NCBI GenBank assembly: GCA_035402645.1
Contig: DAONDQ010000012.1
Span: forward strand, 1-40,678
Reading direction: 5' to 3'
DNA: 40,678 bases
Source: DAONDQ01 sp035402645
GTDB taxonomy: Bacteria; Cloacimonadota; Cloacimonadia; Cloacimonadales; DAONDQ01
Part shown: piece after piece, positions 1-8,487 of the stretch
Layout: each line of letters starts with the position of its first letter
How positions within the stretch are numbered: position 1 is the stretch's first letter
Program-made: the position numbers and the translations under genes
Notes under the pieces: generated by a model
Told to the model about the DNA's origin: nothing
The model's input: the letters and a program-made list of their open reading frames with translations, nothing else
The model's database searches: none

Positions 1-372
1 ATGAAGTGATTCAAGCAATTCCAAAGCACCCGGCATCAGATGTACCTGTTTTGAAAGATGGTCAAGGTAGGATTCACTGCAAATGAAGGGGTCTATGTGA
101 TTCAGGTATGACAGACTGTGGATCAGGTCTCTGAAACGTGCTGTCTTCAATTCCTGGATCGTAGTTTTCTTCTCTTCGAATGCTCTCCAATAACTGGCAT
201 TGATTTTTGCATAAATTTCCCTGATCTCATCAAAATGTATATCAAGATCATAGGCAGAAAAGGTGGCTAAAAGTGCATCCTCTTCCGCATGATCATAATC
301 GAGCAGAGTATTGTCCAAATCAAAAAGGAGAAATTCATAATGTTGGATTTTGGGAAGGTGTCCGTCCATCAT
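1..372 (-). CDS. HAD-superfamily hydrolase, YjjG-like nucleotidase/phosphatase (partial, C-terminus outside window)
   Basis: The minus strand is open from 372 to the window edge (124 codons), so only the N-terminal half is present. Residues 14-22 read FLLFDLDNT: the HAD motif I (DxDxT) with nucleophile D18 and acid/base D20. It is followed by an all-helical cap-like region (DYDHAEEDALLATFSAYD...) as in the YjjG/YfnB pyrimidine-nucleotide phosphatase group; the substrate cannot be set from this fragment. Two ATGs lie in tandem (370-372 and 367-369), 18 nt after the TGA of the DUF512 gene, which suggests an operon; no good Shine-Dalgarno is visible. The end of the fragment (MPGALELLESLH) resembles the approach to motif II. 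Confident for the superfamily, moderate for the subgroup. Confidence 0.8.
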   Translation of the reverse strand, partial: MMDGHLPKIQHYEFLLFDLDNTLLDYDHAEEDALLATFSAYDLDIHFDEIREIYAKINASYWRAFEEKKTTIQELKTARFRDLIHSLSYLNHIDPFICSESYLDHLSKQVHLMPGALELLESLH

Positions 373-390
373 GCTTTTATTTCGTGGTAC

Positions 391-1662
391 TCAAACGAGT
401 TCCCAGTCCTGGAAGAACTGGTCAACCACAAGTATGTCGCGTTGCCACACTTCCTTGATCTGGGATTGTTCTACATCGTCAATCGTCAAACCCGATGTAT
501 TGAAAAGATTGCTGCTAAAGACGGGTATCTCATCGGGTTGCAGTACAACCTGATCATTGATATCTGAAAAAGAAAGCAAGCCTGCAACGGTGACAGATTC
601 TCCAAGGAATCTGTTTTTAACGGTTACCACACGAATATTGATCTTTGTCAGTTTTTTATTCATTTCATCGGCAATCTGCTGAATAAATGGATATGCCAGT
701 GTCCCCGTGATCATAACCAGATCATGTTTCCATCTCTGGACATCCTTGATGAATTCACGCTTGGCATTTTTCCAGTTCTCAAGCAGGAGTCTCGTCATAC
801 CAATGCCATTTTCCAGTTGGGGATAATCGCCGTAGAAATCATCACTGGGAATTTCCTCACCACATATGCTGTAAAGTTCGTCGGAGCAATAGATCTTATT
901 CGGTTGATGCAGTTCACTTACCCTTCTTGTCATATCCAAAACTTCGCATGCCTTTTCAGCATTTACCGGGCGAATCACGGGTAAATGCTCCCGATACTTG
1001 GTCAACCCGACAGGTACAACGCCAATCGACAAAATATTCAAATCAGATGAACTGAGGTCGAGTAATGACTTTTCCAATTCTGATCCGTCATTCCAATCAG
1101 GTACGACCACAATCTGTACATGCATTTCTATCCCGTTTTCCGAAAGGTTCCTCATGATTTCCATTACATTGATCGGCTGCCTGTATCCCATCATTTTCTG
1201 GCGAAGATCACTGTTGGTCGTATGAACAGAGATATATAATGGTGAAAGTCGTTGTGTGATGATCTTTCGAATATCCTTTTCACCCATATTGGTCAGTGTG
1301 ATGAAGTTCCCGAATACAAAAGAAAAGAGAAAATCATCATCTTTCATATAGAGTGATTCTCTCAAATCCATCGGCATCTGGTCAACAAAGCAAAAGACAC
1401 AGTGGTTCACACACATTCGGCAGTTATGGGGAATTGGTTCAATCCCGAGGGGATTTTGCCAATTCTGTTCAATCTCAATGTGCTGTTTCTCTCCTGCAAG
1501 GTCTATATAATCAATGGAGAGATGTATGTCAGCACCATGGAATTGAAGATCGATGAAATCATCGATACTTTTACCATTCATTGTCAGGATCGTTTCTCCC
1601 ACCTTTAATCCACTTTTCTCAGCCAGGCTGTTTGGAATAATGGATTGTATCTGTAGAGACAT
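391..1662 (-). CDS. DUF512 family protein: N-terminal PDZ-like domain plus radical-SAM-like Fe-S domain
   Basis: 423 aa. Residues 1-70 form a PDZ-like domain (SIIPNSLAEKSGLKVGE). A Cys cluster follows, C81-x2-C84-x3-C88-x2-C91, then the family signature DQMP...LRESLYMKDDD and a TLTN motif. This is the architecture of the DUF512 / TIGR03279 proteins, predicted Fe-S oxidoreductases with a radical-SAM-like fold whose reaction is unknown. The start is taken at the ATG at 1662 because GAGG sits 6 nt upstream; the open frame extends to a TTG at 1680 without a better site. It precedes the HAD phosphatase by 18 nt. Family assignment is strong, function unknown. Confidence 0.88.
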   Translation of the reverse strand: MSLQIQSIIPNSLAEKSGLKVGETILTMNGKSIDDFIDLQFHGADIHLSIDYIDLAGEKQHIEIEQNWQNPLGIEPIPHNCRMCVNHCVFCFVDQMPMDLRESLYMKDDDFLFSFVFGNFITLTNMGEKDIRKIITQRLSPLYISVHTTNSDLRQKMMGYRQPINVMEIMRNLSENGIEMHVQIVVVPDWNDGSELEKSLLDLSSSDLNILSIGVVPVGLTKYREHLPVIRPVNAEKACEVLDMTRRVSELHQPNKIYCSDELYSICGEEIPSDDFYGDYPQLENGIGMTRLLLENWKNAKREFIKDVQRWKHDLVMITGTLAYPFIQQIADEMNKKLTKINIRVVTVKNRFLGESVTVAGLLSFSDINDQVVLQPDEIPVFSSNLFNTSGLTIDDVEQSQIKEVWQRDILVVDQFFQDWELV

Positions 1663-1943
1663 GCGAACCTCACAATTCAAATTTTGATATTAGAGTATTA
1701 GGACAAGGATGCTTATTTCGAAAAGAAAATGATGTTTGTCAATGAGAAATATATAGTCATAATCAGCATCCAAAGAGGATAAATGATTCTTTCTCCTTAT
1801 TTCATAAATGGTTTTATCGGAAAGTATCAAAAATCCTCAAACTTGCAGTCGAAGGCATAATTGACTGTCACGTATACATAAAGCACTTTCGTATTTTTTC
1901 ACACTCGATTTCTGCTTTATTTTTATCTTGTTAGAAAATGAGG

Positions 1944-1963
1944 TTTGGAAGAAAAGTTGCATA
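1944..1963 (+). promoter_or_regulatory. Putative sigma-54 (-24/-12) promoter of the secreted repeat protein
   Basis: The site reads TTTGGAAG-AAAAGT-TGCATA. The invariant GG (1947-1948) and GC (1959-1960) are separated by exactly 10 nt, the RpoN spacing, and the core TGGAAG-N5-TTGCA matches TGGCAC-N5-TTGCA except at two positions. A start about 12 nt past the GC would give a leader of roughly 33 nt to the GTG at 2005. The same element occurs before the paralogue at 39033, which is the main reason to believe it. The remaining DNA between 1663 and 1943 is AT-rich with no gene. Confidence 0.6.
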
Positions 1964-2004
1964 CAAAGAAAACATCCCTAACTAATAGAATCTAGGAGGA
2001 ATTC

Positions 2005-5000
2005 GTGAGATTCAGGTTTATTTTCATTCTGCTCCTCATGGTTATTGGAATCCAATATGTAAATGCTCAACCTGCAATGTGGTCTAATGCTGTTGCAATC
2101 AGACAAGGTCTGAATATAGAATGGTTCAGGACTGCTGCTGCCGGGCCAGATGGCTCCATGATCATCGTTTGGTCTGATACCAAATATGGCGGTCGTGACA
2201 TGTGGGCTCAAAAGGTTGATGCAAACGGCAACTTCCTCTGGGGAGCCAATCCACTTTTGATCGATAACAAATTTGACAGACAGGAAGATCCTGTAATCAT
2301 AGCTACGTCAGATAATGGCTACGTGATTGCCTGGATTGATTTCTCGACTGACCCGGATGGGAATGTCTTTGCTCAGAAAGTAAGCAATTCCGGTCAACTT
2401 TTATGGCAACAGGGTGGTGTTCCTCTCTGTGTGACAGCAGGAAACCAGATATCCATTAACGGCTGCGCAGATAATACCGGCGGTGCTTATGTGAACTGGA
2501 TCGATTCCCGTAACCCGAGTAAAGACCTTTATTGTGCTCATGTAATGGCAGATGGCTCTTTGCCTTGGACACTCAATGGTATTCCTATTGCCAACAGCAC
2601 AGGTGACGAATCATCAAACACCATGTGGGAAGATGGAACCGGTGGTTTCATTATAGCCTACACAAACAGGATTGAACATCAGAGCGATATCTATATGAAC
2701 CGTTTTCTACCCGATCAATCATCTGCCTGGGGCGGAGCTCAACTCCTTGCCGGGGGTACAGGTGATCAGGATATGGCGAAGGTTGCTCCCGATGGTACAG
2801 GCTCCTTCATCTTTACATGGAAGGATATGGTGGGTACAGATCCGCAGATATATGCTCAGCGTGTAAACCTGAATGGACAATTCCTATGGGCAAGCCCTGT
2901 GGATGTTTACCCTGAACCAGATCTGGACAATGTAAGCATTCAATCAAATCCTCGTATCCTTGAATCAACGGACACAGGTGCTATCATTGTTTGGGAAGAT
3001 AACAGAAACGACCCGATCTATACAGACCTTTATGCACAAAAACTTTCTATTTCCGGTGCACTTCAGTGGGCTGCCACAGGCGTAGCGGTTTCTCTTGCAC
3101 CTTTTTATCAGAAAGATCCCCGCATGACGGATGACGGAAATGGCGGCTGTTTCGTCGTTTGGGATGATACACGTGACGGCAATTACCCCAATGTCGATGT
3201 CTATGGGCAACATCTTCTTTCCAGTGGTACCATTACTTGGGAAACCGATGGTCGTTCCATATGCAATGCACCTGGAGAACAATCAGGCTCCCTGATAAAG
3301 AGTTCCAATAATGACCTCTTCATCTGCTGGGCTGACTTCCGTAATGGTTCCGGTGGACTTTATTACCAGGTTATAAATACAAGCGGGACTGCCCTGCTTG
3401 AGAATAATGGCAAGCTCGTGATCTGGGGATTAAGTGGTGATGCTGTGAAAGATCAATCCCTCATCCTCAAACGTTCCAATGACGTTGTCGTCATTTGGCA
3501 GGACACGCGCTTTGCTAACTTCGGTTACCAAATATTCTTCCAGATTGTTGAACCTGACAGCACAACCTTGATGCCCAAAAATGGAAAACCTATCACCACT
3601 TTTACCGGTGGAAACCAGGAAAATCCCTCTGCGATCGTAACTCCTGACGGCAAAATTGCCATTACCTGGAATGAACAGCGTGGAGATTATCCAAAGGTAT
3701 ATGCTCAGCTTATCGATACAAATGGTAACTACTTATGGGGTGACACAGGTATTGAAGTGACTCAAAACACTCCCATCGAGCAGAGTGATCCGAAAATCTC
3801 CTATGAAAATGGGAATTTCTTCATCGGATGGTCAAATTCCGATTCACTCAGCGCAGATGTTCGTCTGTTCCGTATTTGGGGACAGAAACTCGATGTCGCT
3901 GGTCAGAGACTGTGGGGCAATAATGGCAGACTAATTTCTGAAACCCCTGCTGGGCAGAATGCTACTGAATGCCTGATGCAGGCATTGGTCGGTCGCTATT
4001 TTGTCTGGTTATCACAAGACAAACTCTATGCCAAACTCGTTGATGCTACCACCGGAAATACCATGACCGGATGGAGTGTAAAAGGAAACCGTGCTTCCAG
4101 ATACACTGGTGACGACCTAGTCCAGCTTTCACCAATCGCCAGGGCTGCCGGAGATGGTATCGTGGTTGTTTGGGAAGATTTCCGTGGTGATTTCATTAAA
4201 AACCTCTTTGCACAAAAATTCAATCTCGATGGCACTCTTGCCTGGGATTCCCTCGGTGTGGTCGTAGGTGATTACGGTCGTGAACAGGATCAGGCGAACC
4301 TGTATGTTTCCGATGGTGCTTATATTCCATGGCGTGAGAACGTCGACGGTTTAACCCAGGATATCGCAATGCAGAAACTCGATATAAATACCGGCGCTCA
4401 CCTCTGGGGTGAACAAGGTATCTTCGTTATCCAGAGACCCGAAACACAATCTGCACCCGGTATCGCTCCAATCATAGAAAACTTCATGCTTGTTCCATGG
4501 GAAGATACATTCGGACTCGAGACAGATATTCTCATGCGTCGTATTGGTCTTGACGGTACAGGGTATGATAATCCTCTTGGATATTATCTCTGCAATGAAC
4601 CCAAATCACAATTCCATCCGATGCCTGTTTCCATGGATAATTATAAGGACTTCATCGTTTGGGAAGATGCCCGTTCCAGCGGAAAGACCGAAATCGACGG
4701 CTTGTATATCCAATACGTTGATTATTATACAGTCGGCAATCATGACCTTGTAGCACCGACACCTGTTGGCGTCCTGTACCAGAACTACCCGAACCCGTTC
4801 AACCCGGAAACTACGATCAGTTTCAGCATTGCCAAAACCGGCAAGGCTAAACTCGAAATATTCAATGTCCGTGGTCAAAAGGTTCGCACACTAGTCGATG
4901 GAACTGTCGAGGCAGGTACCCACCACATTCTTTGGAACGGAAAGAATGATAGTAATGGCTCCGTCGGCTCCGGCATGTATTTCTATAAGCTGACGATCGG

Positions 5001-5040
5001 TCATCGCTCTGATACCAAGAAAATGATTCTAATGAAATGA
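2005..5040 (+). CDS. Secreted WxD-repeat protein with type IX-like C-terminal sorting domain
   Basis: 1011 aa. A signal peptide covers residues 1-22 (MRFRFIFILLLMVIGIQYVNA). The body is built of degenerate repeats of about 50-70 residues with a core like IVWxDxRNxxxDIYAQKVxxxGxxLWG, probably folding as a beta-propeller or beta-sheet array. From about residue 920 there is the FlgD-like/Por-tail sorting domain beginning YQNYPNPFNPETTISFS and ending with a GMYFYKL beta-hairpin and KKMILMK. Such domains direct type IX export in the FCB group. The start is GTG at 2005 with AGGAGG at 1994-1999. It sits alone between a sigma-54-like promoter and a rho-independent terminator. A close paralogue begins at 39033. 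The ligand or surface role is unknown. Confidence 0.9.
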   Translation: MRFRFIFILLLMVIGIQYVNAQPAMWSNAVAIRQGLNIEWFRTAAAGPDGSMIIVWSDTKYGGRDMWAQKVDANGNFLWGANPLLIDNKFDRQEDPVIIATSDNGYVIAWIDFSTDPDGNVFAQKVSNSGQLLWQQGGVPLCVTAGNQISINGCADNTGGAYVNWIDSRNPSKDLYCAHVMADGSLPWTLNGIPIANSTGDESSNTMWEDGTGGFIIAYTNRIEHQSDIYMNRFLPDQSSAWGGAQLLAGGTGDQDMAKVAPDGTGSFIFTWKDMVGTDPQIYAQRVNLNGQFLWASPVDVYPEPDLDNVSIQSNPRILESTDTGAIIVWEDNRNDPIYTDLYAQKLSISGALQWAATGVAVSLAPFYQKDPRMTDDGNGGCFVVWDDTRDGNYPNVDVYGQHLLSSGTITWETDGRSICNAPGEQSGSLIKSSNNDLFICWADFRNGSGGLYYQVINTSGTALLENNGKLVIWGLSGDAVKDQSLILKRSNDVVVIWQDTRFANFGYQIFFQIVEPDSTTLMPKNGKPITTFTGGNQENPSAIVTPDGKIAITWNEQRGDYPKVYAQLIDTNGNYLWGDTGIEVTQNTPIEQSDPKISYENGNFFIGWSNSDSLSADVRLFRIWGQKLDVAGQRLWGNNGRLISETPAGQNATECLMQALVGRYFVWLSQDKLYAKLVDATTGNTMTGWSVKGNRASRYTGDDLVQLSPIARAAGDGIVVVWEDFRGDFIKNLFAQKFNLDGTLAWDSLGVVVGDYGREQDQANLYVSDGAYIPWRENVDGLTQDIAMQKLDINTGAHLWGEQGIFVIQRPETQSAPGIAPIIENFMLVPWEDTFGLETDILMRRIGLDGTGYDNPLGYYLCNEPKSQFHPMPVSMDNYKDFIVWEDARSSGKTEIDGLYIQYVDYYTVGNHDLVAPTPVGVLYQNYPNPFNPETTISFSIAKTGKAKLEIFNVRGQKVRTLVDGTVEAGTHHILWNGKNDSNGSVGSGMYFYKLTIGHRSDTKKMILMK

Positions 5041-5057
5041 TTCCTTCTATTTGATAT

Positions 5058-5086
5058 AAAAGGGCAGTGTTAAAACTGCCCTTTTT
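5058..5086 (+). terminator. Rho-independent terminator after the secreted repeat protein
   Basis: The 11-bp stem AAAAGGGCAGT / ACTGCCCTTTT with a 6-nt loop and a following T-run lies 17 nt after the stop codon at 5040. Confidence 0.85.
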
Positions 5087-5141
5087 CTTTTCTTTGAACA
5101 GGACTTCTTGACATCTTTTTTCATGGCTATAATTTGCCGTT

Positions 5142-7544
5142 ATGAAGGTAATTGAGAAGATTGTTCCCATTCTTATCCTGACTCTGACGATGTTATCAGT
5201 CACAGTCAATCCACTGCATGCAAAGACCAAACCCGACAGCCTGTCTGTAGCTGTTGACTCTCTGAAGGTCAAGCCTGCCGTCGAGGATTCTCTCTTTTAT
5301 GCTGCTGATAGTGTATTCTACAATTACGATAAAGAGGTCATCGACCTTAAAAGCAACACATCTGTTGATTATGGTGAATCCAAGATCATTGCCGACTCCA
5401 TTTCCATCAATCTCAAGAAGAACAGAGCCCTCGCTCATGGTCATACTGTAATGAAGGATGCTGATCAGTACCTTGCCGGAGACGGGGTCTTCTATGATGT
5501 TGACTCAAAGACAGGTCTGGTCAACCAGGGTGCCGCAAGATTCGATAAAGGCTATTATTATGGAACCGAGTTGCGGAAGGTGGGTGATGATGTCTATGAT
5601 GTCGATCGGGGTAAATTTACCACCTGCGACGGAGAGACGCCTGACTACTACATTTATAGCAGCAAACTACGCTTCTTCAGGGATAACAAGATCGTTGGCA
5701 AACCGGTCATCTTCTACGTTAATCATATTCCCGTATTCGGTCTCCCTTATGCGGCATTTTCGATCAAGAGGGGAAGACATCCAGGATTCCTAATCCCTGA
5801 ACCGGGATACAGCACCTATGAAGGAAAATACCTAAAAAACATTGCCCTCTACTATCCCTACTCTGATTATGCTGATGCCACACTGTCCTTCGACTATATG
5901 GAATTGCGTGGTTGGGATGCCAATTTTAATGGACAATATATCAAGAAATACATGTATCAGGGTAATTTCCTGGCATCCATCAAGAATCAACAGACCAATT
6001 ACATGCAAAGCAATTATCAGTGGCAGTTGGCTACCAATCATCACCAGGAATTGGGGAATCGTTCGACACTTGATGCGAACCTGAATCTGGCAAGCAGTAA
6101 GAGTGTATTTAATTATGATATCAATTCTTCGGATTACCTCACCCAGACGATTAACTCCACTGTATCCTACAGGAAACCCTTCCTCGGTTCCAACGTCAAT
6201 ATATCGGCAAATTACTCTGATGACCTGGTCAACAAGATACGAACCATCAGCCTGCCGACCATGTCCTATACACTTCCATACAAACCCTTGTATGAATTGT
6301 TCAAAAAGAACGGAGAAAAGGCAAGCGAGAACAACTCCTGGTGGTCTCATTTCTCCTATAACTATAATGTCCATGCAGTACATTACGGATATATCTCGGC
6401 TGAACATCCGACCTTTGCTGATATCTTCTATCACAATTCCACTGACTCACTTGGAAACAGTGATGCTGTACATTATGCAGGAATCCAGCACAATGCCGGT
6501 GCCAATTATGACTATAAACTCCTGGGCTGGCTGAATCTCACACAGGGAATTAGTTATACAGAAGCCTGGTTTGATCGGGACAAGAACGACAACAAACCCG
6601 CCCGGGGAAATGCCTGGAATGCATCCAGTTCTGCCTTTTTCTCGATGTACGGTATTCGCACTTTTTCAAATTTCTACGTTTCAGCCATTCGGCATATTGT
6701 TACACCGCGTGTTTCTTTCGGATATTCGCCAAACCAGACAAGAAACACCAAATTCTATAACTTTGAATCAATCTCTCTGCCAAGTTCGAAAGAATCGAGA
6801 AATGTCAGTCTTTCCCTCGAACAGAAATGGCAACTGAAGCTTGCACCCAATACAAACAGAAAGGAAGTGAAACTCAACGACTTCATTCTTTTGAATTCAG
6901 GTGCATCATACAATCCCGATGCAGCGGAAAAGAAATTATCCACCATTTCACATCGGGTCACTCTCAAACCGGGAGACCTGAATACAAGCCTGTTCAAACT
7001 GAGTTATTCTCAAACATGGTCTGCACGCCAGGATCCTTATTCCCTACATTGGCTGGACTGGAGAATGTCCAATTGGTATGCATCCCATTCTGTTACAATC
7101 TCGGGAAAGGCAGGCTATGTGAATTACTTCCCGCATCCAAAGAATCCACTGTTCTCCAATATCCAGTTCCCGGATACCACTTCAGCAACTGCTCCAGCAC
7201 AAACAATCAAGGATGTGGAGAAGATCACCAACCCGGAAAACTGGTCTTTTACCATCAGCCAGGATATCTACGGTTTGCATTCACCATTAAACCCGAGAAG
7301 TGACAATATTCGTGTCAGCAGTAATTTCAAACTGACAACCAACTGGTCTATGACCTACTCCAATTATTTGGATATGAAACGCGAAAGAATGGTATCCCAG
7401 ACAATGCAACTGATTCGTCAGTTACATTGCTGGCGCTTGGAAATCAATTATACCCGCAGCAATAAGAACTGGGACTACAGGCTTGTCCTGTATGCGATCG
7501 ACCTACCCGATGCCTTGAGACTTCAGACCACCGACAGGAACTAA
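5142..7544 (+). CDS. lptD: LptD/OstA-like outer-membrane LPS assembly barrel
   Basis: 800 aa. A signal peptide (about residues 1-27, ending PLHA) is followed by an OstA-type N-domain (DSVFYNYDKEVIDLKSN, NRALAHGHTVMKDADQYLAGDGV, about 50-170). Then comes the conserved LptD segment TTCDGETPDYYIYSSKLRFF and KPVIFYVNHIPVFGLPYAAF, and a long C-terminal region of alternating aromatic beta-strands. It inserts LPS into the outer leaflet. The ATG at 5142 has no Shine-Dalgarno; a TTGACA (5108) and TATAAT (5128), 14 nt apart, would start RNA near the ATG, so a leaderless message is possible. gmhB begins 1 nt after the stop, joining two LPS functions. The barrel is divergent from proteobacterial LptD, so the symbol is by homology only. 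Confidence 0.85.
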   Translation: MKVIEKIVPILILTLTMLSVTVNPLHAKTKPDSLSVAVDSLKVKPAVEDSLFYAADSVFYNYDKEVIDLKSNTSVDYGESKIIADSISINLKKNRALAHGHTVMKDADQYLAGDGVFYDVDSKTGLVNQGAARFDKGYYYGTELRKVGDDVYDVDRGKFTTCDGETPDYYIYSSKLRFFRDNKIVGKPVIFYVNHIPVFGLPYAAFSIKRGRHPGFLIPEPGYSTYEGKYLKNIALYYPYSDYADATLSFDYMELRGWDANFNGQYIKKYMYQGNFLASIKNQQTNYMQSNYQWQLATNHHQELGNRSTLDANLNLASSKSVFNYDINSSDYLTQTINSTVSYRKPFLGSNVNISANYSDDLVNKIRTISLPTMSYTLPYKPLYELFKKNGEKASENNSWWSHFSYNYNVHAVHYGYISAEHPTFADIFYHNSTDSLGNSDAVHYAGIQHNAGANYDYKLLGWLNLTQGISYTEAWFDRDKNDNKPARGNAWNASSSAFFSMYGIRTFSNFYVSAIRHIVTPRVSFGYSPNQTRNTKFYNFESISLPSSKESRNVSLSLEQKWQLKLAPNTNRKEVKLNDFILLNSGASYNPDAAEKKLSTISHRVTLKPGDLNTSLFKLSYSQTWSARQDPYSLHWLDWRMSNWYASHSVTISGKAGYVNYFPHPKNPLFSNIQFPDTTSATAPAQTIKDVEKITNPENWSFTISQDIYGLHSPLNPRSDNIRVSSNFKLTTNWSMTYSNYLDMKRERMVSQTMQLIRQLHCWRLEINYTRSNKNWDYRLVLYAIDLPDALRLQTTDRN

Positions 7545-7545
7545 A

Positions 7546-8157
7546 ATGGATAGAAATCAGGGAACAGGGAACTGGGGACGGGGAGCGGGGAAAGCAGTAT
7601 TCCTGGATAGAGACGGTACGATCAATCCCGATGCTGAAGGATATATTCATCATCCTGACCAATTTGAACTATTCTCTTACACGATAGAAGCCATTAAAAA
7701 AATACATGCGCTTGGTTATTATGTCTTCGTAGTGACCAACCAATCAGGGATCGCCCGCGGATACTTCACAATGGAAGAAGTGGAAGCAATTCATGCCAAA
7801 CTCAGCAGACAACTCGAAGACGGCGGCACTCATCTCGATGCAATCTACTATTCACCTTACCTCAAAGAAGGAACCATTCCACCCTGGAACTGCGAACATC
7901 CCACCCGGAAGCCGAATATCGGCATGTTCGATCAGGCTATGAGAGATTTCGAGTTTAATCCACATCTCTCCTGGATGATCGGTGATAAATACCAGGATAT
8001 CGAATTCGGATACCGCGCAGGTTTGAAAACCATCCTGGTGCTTTCGGGAAATGGGAAAAAAGAATTTTTTGAGAATCGGGAAAACTGGATCATCAAACCG
8101 GATTTCGTAGTACAGGATTTATTGTCGGCAGTTGATGTCATTGAATTGATGAGTTAG
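7546..8157 (+). CDS. gmhB: D-glycero-D-manno-heptose-1,7-bisphosphate 7-phosphatase (HAD family)
   Basis: 203 aa, normal size for GmhB. HAD motif I FLDRDGT (D21, D23), motif II VVTNQSG (about 63-68), K122 in RKPN and motif IV GDKYQD (D147, D151) are all present. The enzyme removes the C7 phosphate of heptose bisphosphate on the route to ADP/GDP-heptose for LPS. The Cys/His zinc loop of typical GmhB is reduced: only C116 and H118 remain. Residues 2-15 (DRNQGTGNWGRGAG) are largely encoded by a G-rich heptamer repeat and are not part of the fold; no other in-frame start precedes KAVFLDRDGT. It follows lptD by 1 nt and ends 2 nt before the oppositely oriented tRNA-Glu. Histidinol-phosphatase is the nearest alternative. 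Confidence 0.85.
   Translation: MDRNQGTGNWGRGAGKAVFLDRDGTINPDAEGYIHHPDQFELFSYTIEAIKKIHALGYYVFVVTNQSGIARGYFTMEEVEAIHAKLSRQLEDGGTHLDAIYYSPYLKEGTIPPWNCEHPTRKPNIGMFDQAMRDFEFNPHLSWMIGDKYQDIEFGYRAGLKTILVLSGNGKKEFFENRENWIIKPDFVVQDLLSAVDVIELMS
7560..7594 (+). repeat. Imperfect heptamer G-rich tandem repeat (G-quadruplex candidate) within gmhB
   Basis: Five 7-bp units (GGGAACA, GGGAACT, GGGGACG, GGGAGCG, GGGAAAG) lie in tandem. They give five runs of 3-4 G with loops of 2-4 nt, which meets the usual intramolecular quadruplex pattern on the coding strand and mRNA. Confidence 0.75.
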
Positions 8158-8159
8158 GT

Positions 8160-8234
8160 TGGCATCCCCTAGGGGAATCGAACCCCTGTTCCAAGACTGA
8201 GAATCTTGTGTCCTAACCCCTAGACGAAGGGGAC
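8160..8234 (-). tRNA. tRNA-Glu (anticodon CTC)
   Basis: The minus strand folds as a 75-nt cloverleaf with encoded CCA. Acceptor is GTCCCCT / AGGGGAT, the anticodon arm CAAGA-TTCTCAG-TCTTG gives CTC, and the T arm contains GGTTCGATTCC. It is the last of three tRNAs and abuts the end of gmhB. Confidence 0.95.
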
Positions 8235-8266
8235 ACTGAATCATCCGTTCTACCAGATATAAAAAA

Positions 8267-8341
8267 TGGCGACCCCTAGGGGAGTTGAACCCCTCTTGCA
8301 AGAATGAAAATCTTGAGTCCTAACCGATAGACGAAGGGGTC
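8267..8341 (-). tRNA. tRNA-Glu (anticodon TTC)
   Basis: 75 nt with encoded CCA. Acceptor is GACCCCT / AGGGGTC, and the anticodon arm CAAGA-TTTTCAT-TCTTG gives TTC. It shares most of its body with the CTC isoacceptor next to it, so the pair probably arose by local duplication. Confidence 0.95.
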
Positions 8342-8348
8342 GCAAAAT

Positions 8349-8423
8349 TGGTGAGCCTGGTTGGACTCGAACCAACGACTCTCTACTTAAAAGGCAGATA
8401 CTCTACCGCTGAGTTACAGGCCC
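8349..8423 (-). tRNA. tRNA-Lys (anticodon TTT)
   Basis: 75 nt with encoded CCA. Acceptor is GGGCCTG / CAGGCTC, D arm ACTC...GAGT, anticodon arm TCTGC-CTTTTAA-GTAGA giving TTT, and T arm GTTGG-TTCGAGT-CCAAC. It is the first gene of the three-tRNA cluster. Confidence 0.95.
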
Positions 8424-8444
8424 AATTTGGCAGAACGTTTGGTC

Positions 8445-8473
8445 AACGTATTAGGGGGCTGTTTTCATGTCAA
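8445..8473 (-). promoter_or_regulatory. Sigma-70-type promoter of the tRNA cluster
   Basis: On the minus strand a perfect TTGACA (8468-8473) is followed after 17 nt by TACGTT (8445-8450), about 22 nt before the tRNA-Lys 5' end. Confidence 0.6.
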
Positions 8474-8487
8474 CGAAATTTTGCCGC

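Noticed and set aside
4606..5272. Minus-strand frames opposite the secreted protein end and lptD start
   Set aside because: Shadows of the well-supported plus-strand genes; products have no recognisable features.
5832..6434. 200-aa minus-strand frame inside lptD
   Set aside because: Antisense shadow of the barrel strands; no start context or family.
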